DNA of 36,883 nt from a virus (IMGVR_UViG_3300037502_001148:1-36883), one strand, 5' to 3'. Positions 13,059 through 22,084 are shown, counted from the first letter of the stretch. A program made the numbers and translations. The notes: generated by a model from the sequence alone, not told the origin.

Positions 13059-13212
13059 CTTTGTAAGTGCTATTTAATATCCTTTGCCCTGCGCTCCAAA
13101 TAGCGTGGTTGCGTGTGAGCGTCCGCTCCCGGATAGTGATGGCGTGCCGGGTGTAATCAAAAGTTGAGCAGTAAATCGAAACTTTGCCCGGCCTTACGAG
13201 ATAATTATACCA
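13035..13212 (-). ncRNA. Putative structured non-coding RNA between endolysin and attP
   Basis: A minus-strand extended -10 (GTGGTATAAT, ending 13204) predicts a start near 13197. The end is set by a terminator with stem 13042-13046/13054-13058 and seven U. The roughly 155-nt product has no ATG. It can form GCCGGG/CCCGGC between 13187-13192 and 13146-13151, or alternatively CCCGG/CCGGG between 13147-13151 and 13128-13132; these are mutually exclusive. A third stem is GCTATTT/AAATAGC (13069-13075 with 13098-13104). The position beside attP is where lysogenic-conversion or accessory elements tend to sit. The function is unknown. Confidence 0.5.
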
Positions 13213-13254
13213 CTTTTTCGGATGGAAAGCGGTTAAATTTGCGGATAAAACAAC

Positions 13255-13288
13255 AAAAAAAGCCTCCCACCCGATTAAGAGTGAGAGG
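13255..13288 (-). terminator. Leftward terminator behind the endolysin gene
   Basis: Eight pairs between 13263-13270 and 13281-13288, with one G-U that exists only in leftward RNA, enclose a 10-nt loop. G and then seven U follow. It lies 9 nt beyond the endolysin stop and closes the late operon. Confidence 0.8.
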
Positions 13289-13296
13289 TTTTTGAT

Positions 13297-14283
13297 TTAG
13301 CTAAATGTGCCCAGTGCTTCGCCGTTGTATCTGACCTTAAGGTATCTATTAGCACCACCGTATGAAACGTAATGTACCCACACGTATGTCCCATCGTTTA
13401 AGTACGAGTCATAACGCACACTCTCGCCGGGATAGTATGTTGCGATTACAGGTGAGCTATCTTTAGGCTCTGATCTAACACCGACTGCGATGTTAGGATA
13501 AAACGTACCCGACTCTGCTACCCAGCCAGTGATCACTTGCACAGGTGTAGGGGCAACAACAGTCTGAGGAATCACATCCTGCTCTAATACCCACGAGTTA
13601 ATGCCGTCAAGCAGATAAGCGCGCTTGCTTGCGGATTGGTTTACCGCTTTGACCTGTTTAATAGCGTAGGTGCTGCCTTTTACCCATGATGCGATGGGCT
13701 GCCCGGTCTGGTAGTGTGTAGCTGCCGATCGGACTGTGACCTTGGTTCCGACTGCGAGGCCGCCGCTAGGCGCTGACGCTGCAGGAGTAGATACCGCGCC
13801 CGAAGGTTGTGCCAATTTTGCACGGAAGGCGTCCATCTGCGCTTTGGTGTACCCAGGACAGCTGCTATTGTTGTAAATCTCCCGGTGTCCCTTGACCTTG
13901 CTTGCCGGGATATTTAAATCTCCCATGATCTTGCGTGTCAGCCATTCACGCGCATCAATCTGCGCTTGCGAGTAATCATTGCCATTACCCGCCTCAACGC
14001 TGATATGCACGACGTATCCGTTGTTGTCCTTAACACCCCAGGTAATGCGCTCATAGTCATAGTTTTGGTAAATGTTTCCGTCCGCGTCAATATAAAAATG
14101 ATAGCCGCCACGATCCCATCCAAGCGTATCACGCCAGTATGCTTCGTGATTTGTGATAAAAGCTCTGTTTTTGCGTAATACTGCGGTGTAGTGCCATCCG
14201 ATCGTTGTGATTGCAGACAAGGCTCTGTCTTTGCGTTGACCGCCTAGCGCGACCGCGCGTCTGTCGATAATTTTATAAGCCAT
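13297..14283 (-). CDS. Endolysin: N-acetylmuramoyl-L-alanine amidase with SH3b-type binding domains
   Basis: The 328-aa protein begins with an Amidase_2 domain (about 1-165). The zinc ligands H31 (WHYTAV), H133 (KGHREIY) and C142 (SSCPG) are all present. A first binding module follows (about 178-245: VGTKVTVRSAATHYQTGQPI ... SWVLEQDVI), and then an SH3_5-like module (about 252-328: SGTFYPNIAVGVRSEPKDSS ... YVWVHYV). It cleaves the MurNAc-Ala bond of peptidoglycan at the end of infection. There is no signal peptide, so it depends on the holins encoded just upstream. GAGGG precedes the ATG, partly inside the end of the holin gene. Confidence 0.93.
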   Translation of the reverse strand: MAYKIIDRRAVALGGQRKDRALSAITTIGWHYTAVLRKNRAFITNHEAYWRDTLGWDRGGYHFYIDADGNIYQNYDYERITWGVKDNNGYVVHISVEAGNGNDYSQAQIDAREWLTRKIMGDLNIPASKVKGHREIYNNSSCPGYTKAQMDAFRAKLAQPSGAVSTPAASAPSGGLAVGTKVTVRSAATHYQTGQPIASWVKGSTYAIKQVKAVNQSASKRAYLLDGINSWVLEQDVIPQTVVAPTPVQVITGWVAESGTFYPNIAVGVRSEPKDSSPVIATYYPGESVRYDSYLNDGTYVWVHYVSYGGANRYLKVRYNGEALGTFS

Positions 14284-14285
14284 AA

Positions 14286-14525
14286 TTATTTACCCTCTTT
14301 CGCAATTTTTGCCATGTCGTAAATACCTGATGACGCAGCCCCGTAAACGACGCCTTGGACAACGTGGACGAAAGGGTCAGCGCCGTAGTAAAAGCTAAAA
14401 GCTGCCCCCATAATTGCCCCCAGCACCACGCTGACGATCGGTAGATACTTCTTGTTGATTTCCAAGCCTTTTGCAAGTTCCACGATGATCAACGTCATCG
14501 GGATAATAAATAGATTAAATTCCAT
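14286..14525 (-). CDS. Phage holin, A118 type
   Basis: The 79-aa protein has an N-terminal hydrophobic helix (FNLFIIPMTLIIVELAKG), a second (YLPIVSVVLGAIMGAAF) and a third, Gly/Ala-rich segment (VVQGVVYGAASSGIYDM), ending in a short basic tail. The pattern matches the A118-type holin family. It forms lesions in the membrane that release the endolysin. It lies 2 nt from the endolysin gene. Confidence 0.8.
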   Translation of the reverse strand: MEFNLFIIPMTLIIVELAKGLEINKKYLPIVSVVLGAIMGAAFSFYYGADPFVHVVQGVVYGAASSGIYDMAKIAKEGK

Positions 14526-14533
14526 TGTGCATC

Positions 14534-14740
14534 CTACCTTTCAATTTTTGATTTGATTTCATTGACGGTTTTTTCGATCAAATCCAAACTTTTGAGCGAT
14601 TCCGTCAAGTCGCTGATAATCTGCATATAACGATTTTCGCGGTCTGTATTTGCGCGCATAACCCACACCAATAGACCTATAAATAAGGTTGCAAACGTAA
14701 TGTTCTCCGGATTTTCTGCCACTTTCGCTAATATTTCCAT
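14534..14740 (-). CDS. BhlA/UviB-type holin-like protein
   Basis: The 68-aa protein has one transmembrane helix (ITFATLFIGLLVWVMRA) followed by a charged helix (RENRYMQIISDLTESLKSLD) and a basic end. This is the layout of BhlA/UviB-like holin or holin-associated proteins. Two-component lysis cassettes of this kind are common in Gram-positive phages. GGAG with an 8-9 nt spacer precedes the ATG. Confidence 0.75.
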   Translation of the reverse strand: MEILAKVAENPENITFATLFIGLLVWVMRANTDRENRYMQIISDLTESLKSLDLIEKTVNEIKSKIER

Positions 14741-14763
14741 TTCCCACGCTCCTTTATCAATTT

Positions 14764-14791
14764 AAAAAGGACTATCCGCAGACAGTCCTTT
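14764..14791 (-). terminator. Intrinsic terminator between tail and lysis genes
   Basis: On the minus strand AAAGGACT (14791-14784) pairs with AGTCCTTT (14773-14766) across a 10-nt loop, and two more U follow the stem. It lies upstream of the BhlA-like gene, so lysis genes require read-through or an unrecognised promoter. Confidence 0.65.
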
Positions 14792-14818
14792 CAGTTTCAC
14801 TTTTCATTTTTAGACCGT

Positions 14819-14838
14819 ATGAAAACGGCCGTTTTCAT
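14819..14838. repeat. 20-bp perfect palindrome after the tail-fibre gene
   Basis: ATGAAAACGGCCGTTTTCAT is fully self-complementary and sits 22 bp beyond the stop of the 993-aa tail gene. There is no U-tract, so it is either a hairpin protecting the mRNA end or a protein-binding site. Together with the terminator at 14764-14791 it makes up the 120-bp gap. Confidence 0.6.
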
Positions 14839-14860
14839 TTCAGTTACTTGTCAGTTTGGC

Positions 14861-17842
14861 TCAACGGTTGTTGTAGAACTTTATGTTGTTTATATGATTC
14901 AAGGTTAACCAGTTGACAAATACCTCAACACCTCTTTTTATTGATTCTCCGCTAAATTCTGCAGTTTCATTAAAAAAGACGGAGCCTATTTCAATAGTAG
15001 ATGCTTGTAAACCTCTTTTAGGGGCGTGTAGAGCCATCGAGCCAACTGGTGTGTCACTTACATATCCGTAGTAATCTTTCCCATCATTGGCTAGAGCTGG
15101 AATGACCTTTTTCCAATGGTTCGACAAACTTGAAACGAGAGACTCACCAATATTGTAGCTAAATAAAGTTCCGCCTGCGTTCCACATAAAATTATCAGTG
15201 TTGCTTCCAAAGTTATGGAAGTCACCAAAGTAGATGACATCTTCTTCAGTCTCAATTATGCTATTGATAGCTATCGCCTCTGGCTCTGTTAAAGGTGCTT
15301 CGCCACCATATGTGGTATGGTCAACTTCAAATTGAGTCCACTTAGTGGGGAACTGTCTGTTAATATCAATCCCGTTGCCATTTTTTCGTGTGTTTGCATT
15401 CCATCCTGACGGATTGGCGATAGGTACAATCACAAATTCTACACCCCATCTTAATGATTCTAAAATCTCGTCAGTTTTCCAATCCTCAATTATCATTTTC
15501 ATCGAGGTATAAAGTGTCCAAGCTGCGGCTTTTTCGTTTCCATGAGTACCGCCTATCAACACCATTTTTGGTTTTTTGAGCTTGACATTCTCATCTAACA
15601 TGGTAGTAGGAATCTTGAAATGATACTTGAACAAGTCATTACCTTGTGCGTCCGTTGCTATTTTCGTCTTGGTGTCATTACTACTCATCAACCCATCCCA
15701 CAATAAGTGCATATCGTTAGCACTTTTGGTGCTAATGTGGGAAGCATCTTCCATTTCAGGGGATTCGAATACTCGTCTTAGTCTTTCCACATAGAAATCT
15801 TTGTCTGACAAATCATTTTTATTGAGCTCCTCTTGCTTTAATTCAACGTTATCAATCTTGATATAATAAGGTTCATAAGGTAATAATTCTGAGGACTCAT
15901 TCAACTGTGTTGTGTCTGCTGTTCCTATATTTATGGTCAGCCTGACAAACTGCGCATTTGATGGTACAGTTATGGTTTTATTTGTCGATGTACTGATTGC
16001 GTTTTTATCTTCATCGTACCAAAAAATTCTAACAGCATTATGCGTGTAGGTTTTGTTTGGCAAGACTGATATAAATTCTGACACATCATAACCATTCAGC
16101 ACCGGTTTACCATAGTTTTCTCCGAGTATCGGATTCAAAGACCTTCCCTTTAATACACTTTTTGCATTGAATCGGTTGGATGACAGCTCGACAACATCGT
16201 CTTTATTGAGTTCATCCTGTTTTATTTCAGCGTTGTCAATTTTGATGTAATAAGGTTCATACGGTAGTAATGTTGGTGATTCATTCAACTGTGTTGTGTC
16301 TGCTGTTCCTGTGAGTATAACCAACCTAACAAAAGTTGCGTTCGATGGTATGGTTTCGGTTTTATTTGTCGATGTACTTATCCCTTTTTTATCTTCATCG
16401 TACCAGAAAATTCTGTACCCATTATGTGTGTAGGTCTTATTCGGTAATACGGATATAAACTCTGACACATCATAACCGCCATTCGGAATCGCTTTACCAT
16501 AACCCTCCGTACCATACCCAGCAGAGTCCAAAGCGTGACCAGATAGTATGGTTTGAGCATTAAAACGGTTAGATGACCTATCAACAAAGTTGGTATTTGA
16601 TATATCTACGGCTTTTTCTCCAATATCTCTATTCGAGATTGACTTTGGTCTTAGAGCAACTGATTCTGACAAATAAGGCGTGAAGTAACTTTCATAAGGT
16701 GCTAAAGCACTCCCTACGTTGAGTTGAGCATTATTTAGTTGCTGATTTTGTATAACTAATACAATTAGTTGAGCATTAGATGGCGTGGTTCTAACCATAT
16801 GGTTTAATTCATCTGCCGATGCTCCAGTTCTACTGATGAACACTCGGTTACCCGTAAAGAAACTGATGTAGTTAACCTTTGACGTTGAATAAATAGTATT
16901 TGGCGTTACAGGCAAATAGTCAGAAATACTATAACTAGCATTAGGCGTTTTGACACCAGTGGTGTCAATCGCGTATCCCGCTTCTATTTTGTTCTTGTCG
17001 AATAAATTTGTACTTTTGACCAAAAAAGCTGCGTTTTCAGCAGTGACATTATCTCTGCCTATCACAGCGTTGATTTGACCGGGGGTTAAACCAAGTAACG
17101 TTGACCTTGTTGTCTCGTTAAAATTATCAAAATCAAGTAAGTAACTATCGGACGATTTATCTAAATCCTGCTTTTTAACCCCTCCCTTTTTTATAGTTTC
17201 TGCCAACTGTCGCTCAGTTGAAAGTAAGCGACTGTTGTTTATTTCCTCAAAATCTTCCAACTTCTCGGCAAGGTTCGCCGCGACTATTCCGGTTTCCAGA
17301 GCCACGTCAAACTCGCCCAGACTTGCATTTGCCGTATTAATTGCCGTTTGCAGCTCACCTTTTAAGGCATCCACCTCGTCGGATGAAGTGTCGATAAACG
17401 TCCGGGCCTCTCTGGTCAATGTCGTCCAATCTTGAATCATGACCTCGACAGCTACTTTGTTTTCAAGTCCACTAACAACCTCAAAATCATACAGTTGAGA
17501 CGTTAATTTTTCCGGCGGGTTAATCTCATCATCCCAGACCAAAACAAGCTGCGCTCTTGCTATACCGCTATGCTTGCCTTCGTTTCCTTTCATCGTATAG
17601 TTTACTATTGTCCCGGTAATCTCCACGCCATCAGCCGGTCCGTTTTGGAAAAACGAACCGTCACGCATATATAAATACACGTTCGGTATCACGCCGACAA
17701 GATCAGCTGCTTCCAGGTCGGTGATATTAAAATCGAATGTTACTGTGTTTTCATCCCCTGTGTAACATCTTGGAGTTTCCATCTGCCATACTGTTTTTGT
17801 GGACTTCATCGCTACATCATATTTCAGTAATTTATCTGCCAT
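14861..17842 (-). CDS. Baseplate/tail protein: BppU-like N-terminus, three repeats, M14 carboxypeptidase-like C-terminus
   Basis: The 993-aa protein starts with a BppU-type domain (1-150: VTFDFNITDLEAADLVGVIP). A coiled coil (150-225) follows, then three related beta-rich repeats (about 277-392, 423-537, 553-666); the last two are near-identical over YDVSEFISVLPNKTYTHN. The C-terminal 300 residues resemble M14 zinc carboxypeptidases: H767-x2-E770 (GTHGNEKA), N810-P-S-G, NGIDINRQFP (N828, R829), H876 (GDFHNFG) and E951 (TIEIG). It probably forms the host-binding fibre or baseplate and digests a wall or surface substrate during adsorption. AAAGGAG precedes the ATG. Confidence 0.8.
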   Translation of the reverse strand: MADKLLKYDVAMKSTKTVWQMETPRCYTGDENTVTFDFNITDLEAADLVGVIPNVYLYMRDGSFFQNGPADGVEITGTIVNYTMKGNEGKHSGIARAQLVLVWDDEINPPEKLTSQLYDFEVVSGLENKVAVEVMIQDWTTLTREARTFIDTSSDEVDALKGELQTAINTANASLGEFDVALETGIVAANLAEKLEDFEEINNSRLLSTERQLAETIKKGGVKKQDLDKSSDSYLLDFDNFNETTRSTLLGLTPGQINAVIGRDNVTAENAAFLVKSTNLFDKNKIEAGYAIDTTGVKTPNASYSISDYLPVTPNTIYSTSKVNYISFFTGNRVFISRTGASADELNHMVRTTPSNAQLIVLVIQNQQLNNAQLNVGSALAPYESYFTPYLSESVALRPKSISNRDIGEKAVDISNTNFVDRSSNRFNAQTILSGHALDSAGYGTEGYGKAIPNGGYDVSEFISVLPNKTYTHNGYRIFWYDEDKKGISTSTNKTETIPSNATFVRLVILTGTADTTQLNESPTLLPYEPYYIKIDNAEIKQDELNKDDVVELSSNRFNAKSVLKGRSLNPILGENYGKPVLNGYDVSEFISVLPNKTYTHNAVRIFWYDEDKNAISTSTNKTITVPSNAQFVRLTINIGTADTTQLNESSELLPYEPYYIKIDNVELKQEELNKNDLSDKDFYVERLRRVFESPEMEDASHISTKSANDMHLLWDGLMSSNDTKTKIATDAQGNDLFKYHFKIPTTMLDENVKLKKPKMVLIGGTHGNEKAAAWTLYTSMKMIIEDWKTDEILESLRWGVEFVIVPIANPSGWNANTRKNGNGIDINRQFPTKWTQFEVDHTTYGGEAPLTEPEAIAINSIIETEEDVIYFGDFHNFGSNTDNFMWNAGGTLFSYNIGESLVSSLSNHWKKVIPALANDGKDYYGYVSDTPVGSMALHAPKRGLQASTIEIGSVFFNETAEFSGESIKRGVEVFVNWLTLNHINNIKFYNNR

Positions 17843-17854
17843 TAAATCACTCCT

Positions 17855-19834
17855 TTAATTATTTGCTAAAAACGAAATGCCGCCCAGGGATGTATATGTC
17901 GCGTTGACAATTTTAGCTACCACGCTGCCGTTGTCGTTAACGTCGACGCGTCCGAAGCCTCCGCCGGAAATAAAAACGATGAATGTCTCCTTTTGTGCAG
18001 GCCTGAAGCCATCCGGCAGCGTGAATATTACTGTTCCGTCCGCGACAGTCCCACCCTTGATCAGGCCGGTTAGGTGAACCCGATTATCAGGACCTTTGCT
18101 AAATCCAGCTGTAGCAAAGCCATCGCCATAATTGACCCACCCACTTAGCAGTGTTGGCGAAAAAGTAACCGGCGTTCCGCTGATCAGTGTCCATCCATTA
18201 ATGGCCGCTGCGGATCCATAAAGACGATACACGTTGCGCGACGTTAAGTCATGCCAGATGACAGAAAAATCAGTTTCATGCCTAATTACATGAACCAATC
18301 CGCTAGGGCTAGGCTGACCAGCAACGGAGCCCAGAACGGCATGATAATAGCCACCTAGTACGCCCTGCCAATAAAGCAAGTTACCTTCGCCGGATGGCAA
18401 CGGGATAGCTTCAACACCTCCGGTAAACCAAGTCTTTAGATTGTTTTCAAACCCTTCTTTTTCGGCAACTTTCCCGAATGCCAACCCTTTCCCACCGTTG
18501 AAATAGTCAATCAACGAAAATGCCGTTGATAGTTGCATCGTTTTTGATGCGCTGGAAAAATAATCAGCAACCGTGAGTTTGATATCCCAAGCATTATTCC
18601 CGCTGATGTCGGACAAAATTGTGACTGCAGACAATGTATAATCTCCGGAAATGTCCGTTTCCGTCCATATTTCGCTTGTTACAGTCTTCTTCGACACTTT
18701 ATATGTCTTGTCATTCAGATTGCCCACGGGCGCAATTTCTGCCGCTATCGTAACTTTGGCAAATTCGCCTTCATCATCCGGGGTTCCATCAGCCAAGCAT
18801 CTTGATGCGGTCAGAACGGTCAATCTCGGCGAAAAGTAAGCCACCACGTTTATTTGTGTGGTAACCGATACCGTGCGCCCCCGCGAATCAGTCAATGAGA
18901 ACGTAACACCCTGCGTGCCGGATGCATTCAGCTCCGAGGTCGTGGCCGAATTCGCATTGTAATTTGTGCCGTTTGCCGTGATTTTATAACTTGCGATCGT
19001 GCTTTTATAGATGCCTGCGCCTGCCATTGTTAACGCCAATTTTGATTTACTCTGCACATATGCGCCAAATTTCGCGTGCAATCCAGAGACCGCCTCCGAG
19101 ATGCTGGTGCTTGTGATGCTAGGCATAGCCGAGGCCGGAACGCGCGCCGTGAAGTTTACAATTTTTGATCCGATGTAAGTGCCGCCATTGTAGGTGTCCA
19201 CTTTTATGCGGCCGCCCCCAGATACGGCATTCGGGATGCGTTCGGCATATAAAGCAAGCGGCACGGTCCAATTTAAAGACGTCGCGACTGCGGTGCTGTT
19301 GATTTGCGTCCAACTGCCCGCGTGAAAATCATGGTATACATAGTGCGTAAACGAACTAGATGCGCGCGGTAAATTGATTGTGATTGTATCACCCATGATG
19401 GGGTTGGAATTGCTCAATGTCGGTGTTGTTGCGCGTGGGATGGTGTTCAACGATGCGTTGCCCGAAACGCTCACATTTCCCACATATGCCCCATTCCAGG
19501 TGATATCAAAATTATGCGATGCTGAAATTGTGAATTGTTTTGTTCCGTCCGCGTTATGATAAATGGTTGCGGAATGTGAACCCAATTTCTTGGATTGATT
19601 CCCGTTCAACGTGGATGTGTTGGAAAATGATTTGTTGTTCCCGTTAATGTTGATATTGCAGGCGGACGATGTCGCATCGCTCACGCTTGCCCAGGACTGT
19701 AGTGAGTCTATATACAAATCAGCCCAAACGGTCGAATAGTTTCCGCTGATGTCCTGCGTCGCACTCCACACCAATCGCAACCGGAATGCGCCATTGTTTG
19801 TGAAACCTTGTGTGAATGTTCCTGATAATGCCAT
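17855..19834 (-). CDS. DUF859 siphovirus tail protein
   Basis: The 659-aa protein starts at MALSGTFTQGFTNNGAFRLR (ATG 19834; GGGGTGATC overlaps the previous stop region). The N-terminal 150 residues match the DUF859 family of Gram-positive siphophages. Ig-like or fibronectin-like beta modules (NPIMGDTITINLPRA ... SASIT-type segments) follow. The C-terminus is a Gly-rich, trimeric-fibre-like segment (GWVNYGDGFATAGFSKGP ... GLIKGGTVADGTVIFTLPDG). It is likely a baseplate or side-fibre component for host contact, placed between Tal and the BppU-like protein. Confidence 0.78.
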   Translation of the reverse strand: MALSGTFTQGFTNNGAFRLRLVWSATQDISGNYSTVWADLYIDSLQSWASVSDATSSACNININGNNKSFSNTSTLNGNQSKKLGSHSATIYHNADGTKQFTISASHNFDITWNGAYVGNVSVSGNASLNTIPRATTPTLSNSNPIMGDTITINLPRASSSFTHYVYHDFHAGSWTQINSTAVATSLNWTVPLALYAERIPNAVSGGGRIKVDTYNGGTYIGSKIVNFTARVPASAMPSITSTSISEAVSGLHAKFGAYVQSKSKLALTMAGAGIYKSTIASYKITANGTNYNANSATTSELNASGTQGVTFSLTDSRGRTVSVTTQINVVAYFSPRLTVLTASRCLADGTPDDEGEFAKVTIAAEIAPVGNLNDKTYKVSKKTVTSEIWTETDISGDYTLSAVTILSDISGNNAWDIKLTVADYFSSASKTMQLSTAFSLIDYFNGGKGLAFGKVAEKEGFENNLKTWFTGGVEAIPLPSGEGNLLYWQGVLGGYYHAVLGSVAGQPSPSGLVHVIRHETDFSVIWHDLTSRNVYRLYGSAAAINGWTLISGTPVTFSPTLLSGWVNYGDGFATAGFSKGPDNRVHLTGLIKGGTVADGTVIFTLPDGFRPAQKETFIVFISGGGFGRVDVNDNGSVVAKIVNATYTSLGGISFLANN

Positions 19835-19838
19835 TAGA

Positions 19839-21437
19839 TCACCCCACCCACTTAAACGATAGATTTCCGTTTGAACGCGGAATAAAAGCATAATTTCCTA
19901 TTCGGATGCTAGTCAAAACGCGCACATCGGTAATGTAGAAATTGCCATTTGCCCAATACGCACCCTCAACACCGTTTAGGATAAACGCGATGCGATCGTT
20001 TTCGATTTTTAATTTCAATGGGTTCCCAACTTCGCCCAGGATGATGTCTCCGTCCAAAAGTTGGATGAATTTGCGAATTTCCTCGAACTGCGTTTGCTGG
20101 TCGCCGTCAACGTTGTCGATAAACTGCCTAAGCTCACTGAATGTGAAGGTGAAATCGTTGTTTGTCTGAGTAAACTGCGTCGAAACAGACTCCTTGTACT
20201 CATTCAATTCGCTTTTACTCGTGTACGTTTCTGCGACTTCTGTCCGGATCGCCCCGGCAGATTGTTCAATGTTCGAATTCAGCGTTGTGACTTGCTCAGT
20301 GACATAATTCTGCACTTTCGTGTTGGTTTCGCTGACATTGTTCGACACGTTTTCGATCGCTTTTTCCGTGTTCAATTGACTTTCGGAAAAGGTAGCATAC
20401 TGCGTTCCCAGCGTCAGCTTGTTGTTCTGCGGGTTGTCCATGTCGATGGTCAACTTTTGGATTAGCATGAACTCATTAAGTTGATGCGCCTGGCTGTTTA
20501 TTTTTACGTATTCAAAGAAGCGAAGCTTGTCTATCTGATCATCTGTCATGGACAAGTCGATCGCGGAAACATCGAGGGATACGTTCAGATTGATGCGACT
20601 CGCTAGTTCGGCAGCCGCTTTTGTGAGCAGGTTATCTCCAACTGTCACGTCATCCCAAGTTTTTGTATCAAAAATCCAACCATACGCATCAACAGCCGCT
20701 TGATCGTAAACATAATCCACGCCGCCATTCACCGCCGAAATGGTCAGGCGCTCATCCGTATCGTTTCCTAGCTTAGCACCGTAAGGGATCAAAGCTGTTA
20801 CAATGTCCTGGCCTTTGATTTCTTTTTTTAAATCCAACAAGTTTTCGCCCAGTTTGATTTCCTGAAGACTTTGCATCGTGCTATCTTCCAGGTAATCCAC
20901 ATAATTGACGCCGCCTGATCTGCGGATTCTGATATAACCACCCAGCAACTTGGTCAATTTGTCGTTTACCACATCCCACGCGCTCGATGCTGTGATGCTG
21001 GACCGCGTAATGTAATCGTTTGGATCGGTCACGGTCACGTTCCCCAGCATGAAGCGCTTGGCTTCTTCCACTTGTGCGTTGTATTCGGTCAGAATGTAGC
21101 TTAAAAAGCCGGACACGCTGCCGGAATAGGTATATGGCCGGACAATGCCGTCATTCAGGAAAGCCAGGTCGCCTTCACAAATGATGTCCTTCGCGTTATT
21201 AAAGTCCTGCGTATCATCCAGCACGCGCCCACGGAATATCATGTAAGCATCCTGGTAAACTTCGATGGATGATTTCAGCCGCTTGATTCGGTCATACATC
21301 GGATGGGATGGATAAATTTTAAAATCAAACGATCCCGTCTTGTTTACTTCCAACGCTATTTTTTTGTCGAATATGGCCAGTTCATCAATCCGGGGATCGA
21401 ATAGCAATTCGTTGTCACAATAGACTGTATAAACCAC
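19839..21437 (-). CDS. Tail-associated (Tal) minor structural protein / prophage endopeptidase-tail family
   Basis: The 532-aa protein contains the gp27-like N-terminal hub domain of Tal proteins (FDPRIDELAIFDKKIALEVN, SFDFKIYPSHPMYDRI, FRGRVLDDTQDFNNAKDIIC). A polar helical extension follows (ENVSNNVSETNTKVQNYVTE, then STQFTQTNNDFTFTFSELRQ), and then a short end. It caps the tail tip under Dit and anchors the fibres. No lysozyme or NlpC domain is evident. The GTG start overlaps the Dit stop by one base, with AGGGGG 7 nt upstream. Confidence 0.82.
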   Translation of the reverse strand: MVYTVYCDNELLFDPRIDELAIFDKKIALEVNKTGSFDFKIYPSHPMYDRIKRLKSSIEVYQDAYMIFRGRVLDDTQDFNNAKDIICEGDLAFLNDGIVRPYTYSGSVSGFLSYILTEYNAQVEEAKRFMLGNVTVTDPNDYITRSSITASSAWDVVNDKLTKLLGGYIRIRRSGGVNYVDYLEDSTMQSLQEIKLGENLLDLKKEIKGQDIVTALIPYGAKLGNDTDERLTISAVNGGVDYVYDQAAVDAYGWIFDTKTWDDVTVGDNLLTKAAAELASRINLNVSLDVSAIDLSMTDDQIDKLRFFEYVKINSQAHQLNEFMLIQKLTIDMDNPQNNKLTLGTQYATFSESQLNTEKAIENVSNNVSETNTKVQNYVTEQVTTLNSNIEQSAGAIRTEVAETYTSKSELNEYKESVSTQFTQTNNDFTFTFSELRQFIDNVDGDQQTQFEEIRKFIQLLDGDIILGEVGNPLKLKIENDRIAFILNGVEGAYWANGNFYITDVRVLTSIRIGNYAFIPRSNGNLSFKWVG

Positions 21438-22084
21438 TACAACGCCCCCTCTTGATATTCAAATAATACAGTAGTGCCTTCTGCTCCCGTGATGGTTAGC
21501 AGGTTATCACCATATCTTAATGTAATATTTGTCAGCCGTTGCGTTCCGGCGTTCACACTGATTGTCTGGCCATTGAATACGACGGTAACCGCAGCACTTG
21601 CTGTGATTGTCGGTATTACCCGTTTGCGTTCGTTCGTCAAGTTCAGCGTGGTTGTGCCACTCGCTCCAATGGTCGTATTTATCGCTGTTACATCGTTTTT
21701 ATATTTCCACGGCTGACAGGTTGCCTTTACGGTTAAAACAGCTAGAACCCCGTCTTTTTTGATGCTCGTTGCACATCTGCCGATTACATAGTAACCCGGC
21801 TCGTCTTTCGTCCGGATGGTCCGTTGTTTGCCATTCAGATAACCGCGCAGATACCGTACCAATTCGACAGAATAGGTTTCGGGCTTGATGGTAAACACGG
21901 CTTCGAACGGTCGGCTTTCGTAATGCACTTCTCCGGTCAGCGCTTCGGTCAGATCCAGAGCGCCGTCGCCGTTCGGGATATCCACGTAGATTTCTTTTGG
22001 TTTCGGATCATCAATAACGATTGAGGAAAGGTAAATTCCCCAGTCGCTGAACGATGCCATTCCGTCAAAAAATACTTCATTCAC
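21437..22084 (-). CDS. Distal tail protein (Dit)
   Basis: The 215-aa protein has the Dit layout: an N-terminal beta domain (VFFDGMASFSDWGIYLSS ... PNGDGALDLTEALTG ... YESRPFEAVFTI) and a C-terminal domain (VIPTITASAAVTVVFNGQTI). Dit rings join the tail tube to the baseplate hub. GTG at 22084 is used, overlapping the tape-measure stop as GTGA, with AGGGGG 8 nt upstream. Its length is near the family norm of about 200-250 aa. Confidence 0.85.
   Translation of the reverse strand: MNEVFFDGMASFSDWGIYLSSIVIDDPKPKEIYVDIPNGDGALDLTEALTGEVHYESRPFEAVFTIKPETYSVELVRYLRGYLNGKQRTIRTKDEPGYYVIGRCATSIKKDGVLAVLTVKATCQPWKYKNDVTAINTTIGASGTTTLNLTNERKRVIPTITASAAVTVVFNGQTISVNAGTQRLTNITLRYGDNLLTITGAEGTTVLFEYQEGAL

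Noticed and set aside
13059-13203. tRNA gene between endolysin and attP
   Set aside because: No T-loop, anticodon stem or CCA-like acceptor pairing could be fitted; the stems found do not form a cloverleaf.
14819-14860. A 13-codon frame starting in the palindrome (MKTAVFIRSK...)
   Set aside because: No ribosome-binding site, and its start is explained by the palindrome itself.
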